Shown: piece by piece, positions 63,453-64,000 of the stretch
Layout of the letters: each line of letters begins with the position of its first letter
Numbering within the stretch: the first letter of the stretch is position 1
Source: Rhizobiales bacterium GAS188
GTDB taxonomy: Bacteria > Pseudomonadota > Alphaproteobacteria > Rhizobiales > Beijerinckiaceae
Length of the DNA stretch: 64,000 nt
NCBI GenBank assembly: GCA_900104855.1
Contig: FNSS01000001.1
Coordinates: 5,890,001-5,954,000, forward strand
Direction: 5' to 3'
Made by a program: the position numbers and the translations under genes
Notes under the pieces: generated by a model
Databases searched by the model: none
Told to the model about the DNA's origin: nothing
Seen by the model: only the letters and a program-made list of their open reading frames with translations

Positions 63453-64000
63453 TCAAGCCTCGCGCCGCGCGGCCTCAGGCGTCCGGAGCGCGGCGAAATC
63501 CGCCGCCACCCTGCCCGCGGCCTGGCGCATCAGGCCTTGGTCGGACGAGACGATGAAGGCGCTCGCTCCCATGGCGCGATAGGTCGCGGTCTCGGCGACC
63601 GAGCCGACCATGACGCAGACCGGCTTGCCGGCGGCGCGGGCGGCCTTGGCGATCTTTTCGGTCGCGGCGCGCACCGGGGCTGAATCCGCACTCGGCGCGC
63701 CGAGCGCGATCGTGAGATCCCCGCGCCCGATGAAGACGCCGTCGAGCCCCTCGACCGCGACGATCGCCTCGATTTCGTCGAGGGCCTCGGGATCCTCGAT
63801 CATGGCGATCACGGTCACGGCGGCATCCTGGGCGTCGACATGCGGCCAGGCGCCGAGCGCCCCATAACCGCCGGCGCGCGGCGAGTTCGAGAAGCCGCGC
63901 TTGCCGCCCCGATAGCGGCAGGCGGCGACGATGTCGCGCGCCTTGGCGGGGCTCGCCACATGCGGCACCAGCACACCGGTTGCGCCATCATCGAGCACGG
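63453..64000 (-). CDS. HpaI/HpcH-type aldolase (partial)
   Basis: The C-terminal 180 residues; the start lies past the right edge. The sequence has GATGVLVPHVASPAKARDIV, ARGG-like PRAGGYGALGAWPHV, VIAMIEDPEALDEIEAIVAV and GLDGVFIGRGDLTIALG, the class II pyruvate-type aldolase (HpaI/2,4-dihydroxyhept-2-enedioate aldolase) signature, with metal ligands Glu (MIED) and Asp (GRGD). It cleaves a 4-hydroxy-2-oxo acid to pyruvate or a related keto acid plus an aldehyde. It appears to open, or continue, the minus-strand catabolic operon. Confidence 0.9.
   Translation of the reverse strand, partial: VLDDGATGVLVPHVASPAKARDIVAACRYRGGKRGFSNSPRAGGYGALGAWPHVDAQDAAVTVIAMIEDPEALDEIEAIVAVEGLDGVFIGRGDLTIALGAPSADSAPVRAATEKIAKAARAAGKPVCVMVGSVAETATYRAMGASAFIVSSDQGLMRQAAGRVAADFAALRTPEAARREA

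Overview
The window is high-G+C DNA from an alphaproteobacterium, most likely of the Hyphomicrobiales (Bradyrhizobium/Bosea-like). This is inferred from gene families common there (BA14K-type surface protein, DUF3618, CsbD/YqjD-type proteins, TRAP and TAXI binding proteins, BKACE enzymes) and from rhizobial palindromic repeats, including one that translates as MAGLVPAIH. The species cannot be named from this sequence.

Left part, 1-27.2 kb: an accessory mosaic. It holds a partial ABC transporter, a membrane/stress cluster (DUF3618, holin-X-like, CsbD-YqjD), a BA14K protein, a low-affinity iron permease homologue, a BrkB/YihY protein, a divergent Nramp transporter, IS630 and IS66 remnants, a complete DctPQM TRAP transporter, a repeat-rich Pro/Ala protein next to a TAXI binding protein, many tiny hypothetical genes, and a frameshifted tyrosine recombinase. 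The recombinase lies between two different tRNA 3'-halves (CAT anticodon at 25.5 kb, Gly-GCC at 27.15 kb). This is probably the right end of one or two tRNA-targeted islands.

Middle, 27.2-37.7 kb: backbone-like genes. These are an MFS transporter with a LysR regulator, an unusual 725-residue duplicated-domain protein, a second LysR regulator, a glutathione transferase, a small multidrug resistance (SMR) protein with Asp in place of the catalytic Glu, an orphan ParA with a small partner, and a broken antitoxin/PIN-toxin pair. Three families of dispersed palindromic repeats begin here and were not seen to the left.

37.7-50.3 kb: a compact minus-strand defence-type operon. In transcription order it encodes a SNF2 helicase with DUF3883, a DUF262/DUF1524 (GmrSD-like) nuclease, a DUF1156 adenine methyltransferase, a CBS-HEPN protein and a HEPN-DUF499 ATPase. 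The helicase-methylase-ATPase core resembles DISARM-related (Hma-type) systems; the CBS-HEPN and DUF262 members make it unusual. Its distal end lies inside the PIN toxin gene. The helicase and the methylase each carry a one-base homopolymer frameshift.

50.3-64 kb: a c-type cytochrome, a chemotaxis receptor, a DUF559 protein, a frameshifted saccharopine-dehydrogenase-family gene divergent from an Lrp/AsnC regulator, an aldo/keto reductase overlapping a multicopper oxidase, a GIY-YIG protein inside palindromic repeats, and a minus-strand catabolic cluster (DHOD-like, BKACE, DUF6282 hydrolase, HpaI-type aldolase) that runs off the right edge.

Five genes carry one-base indels, so checking base accuracy should come before any call that they are inactive.
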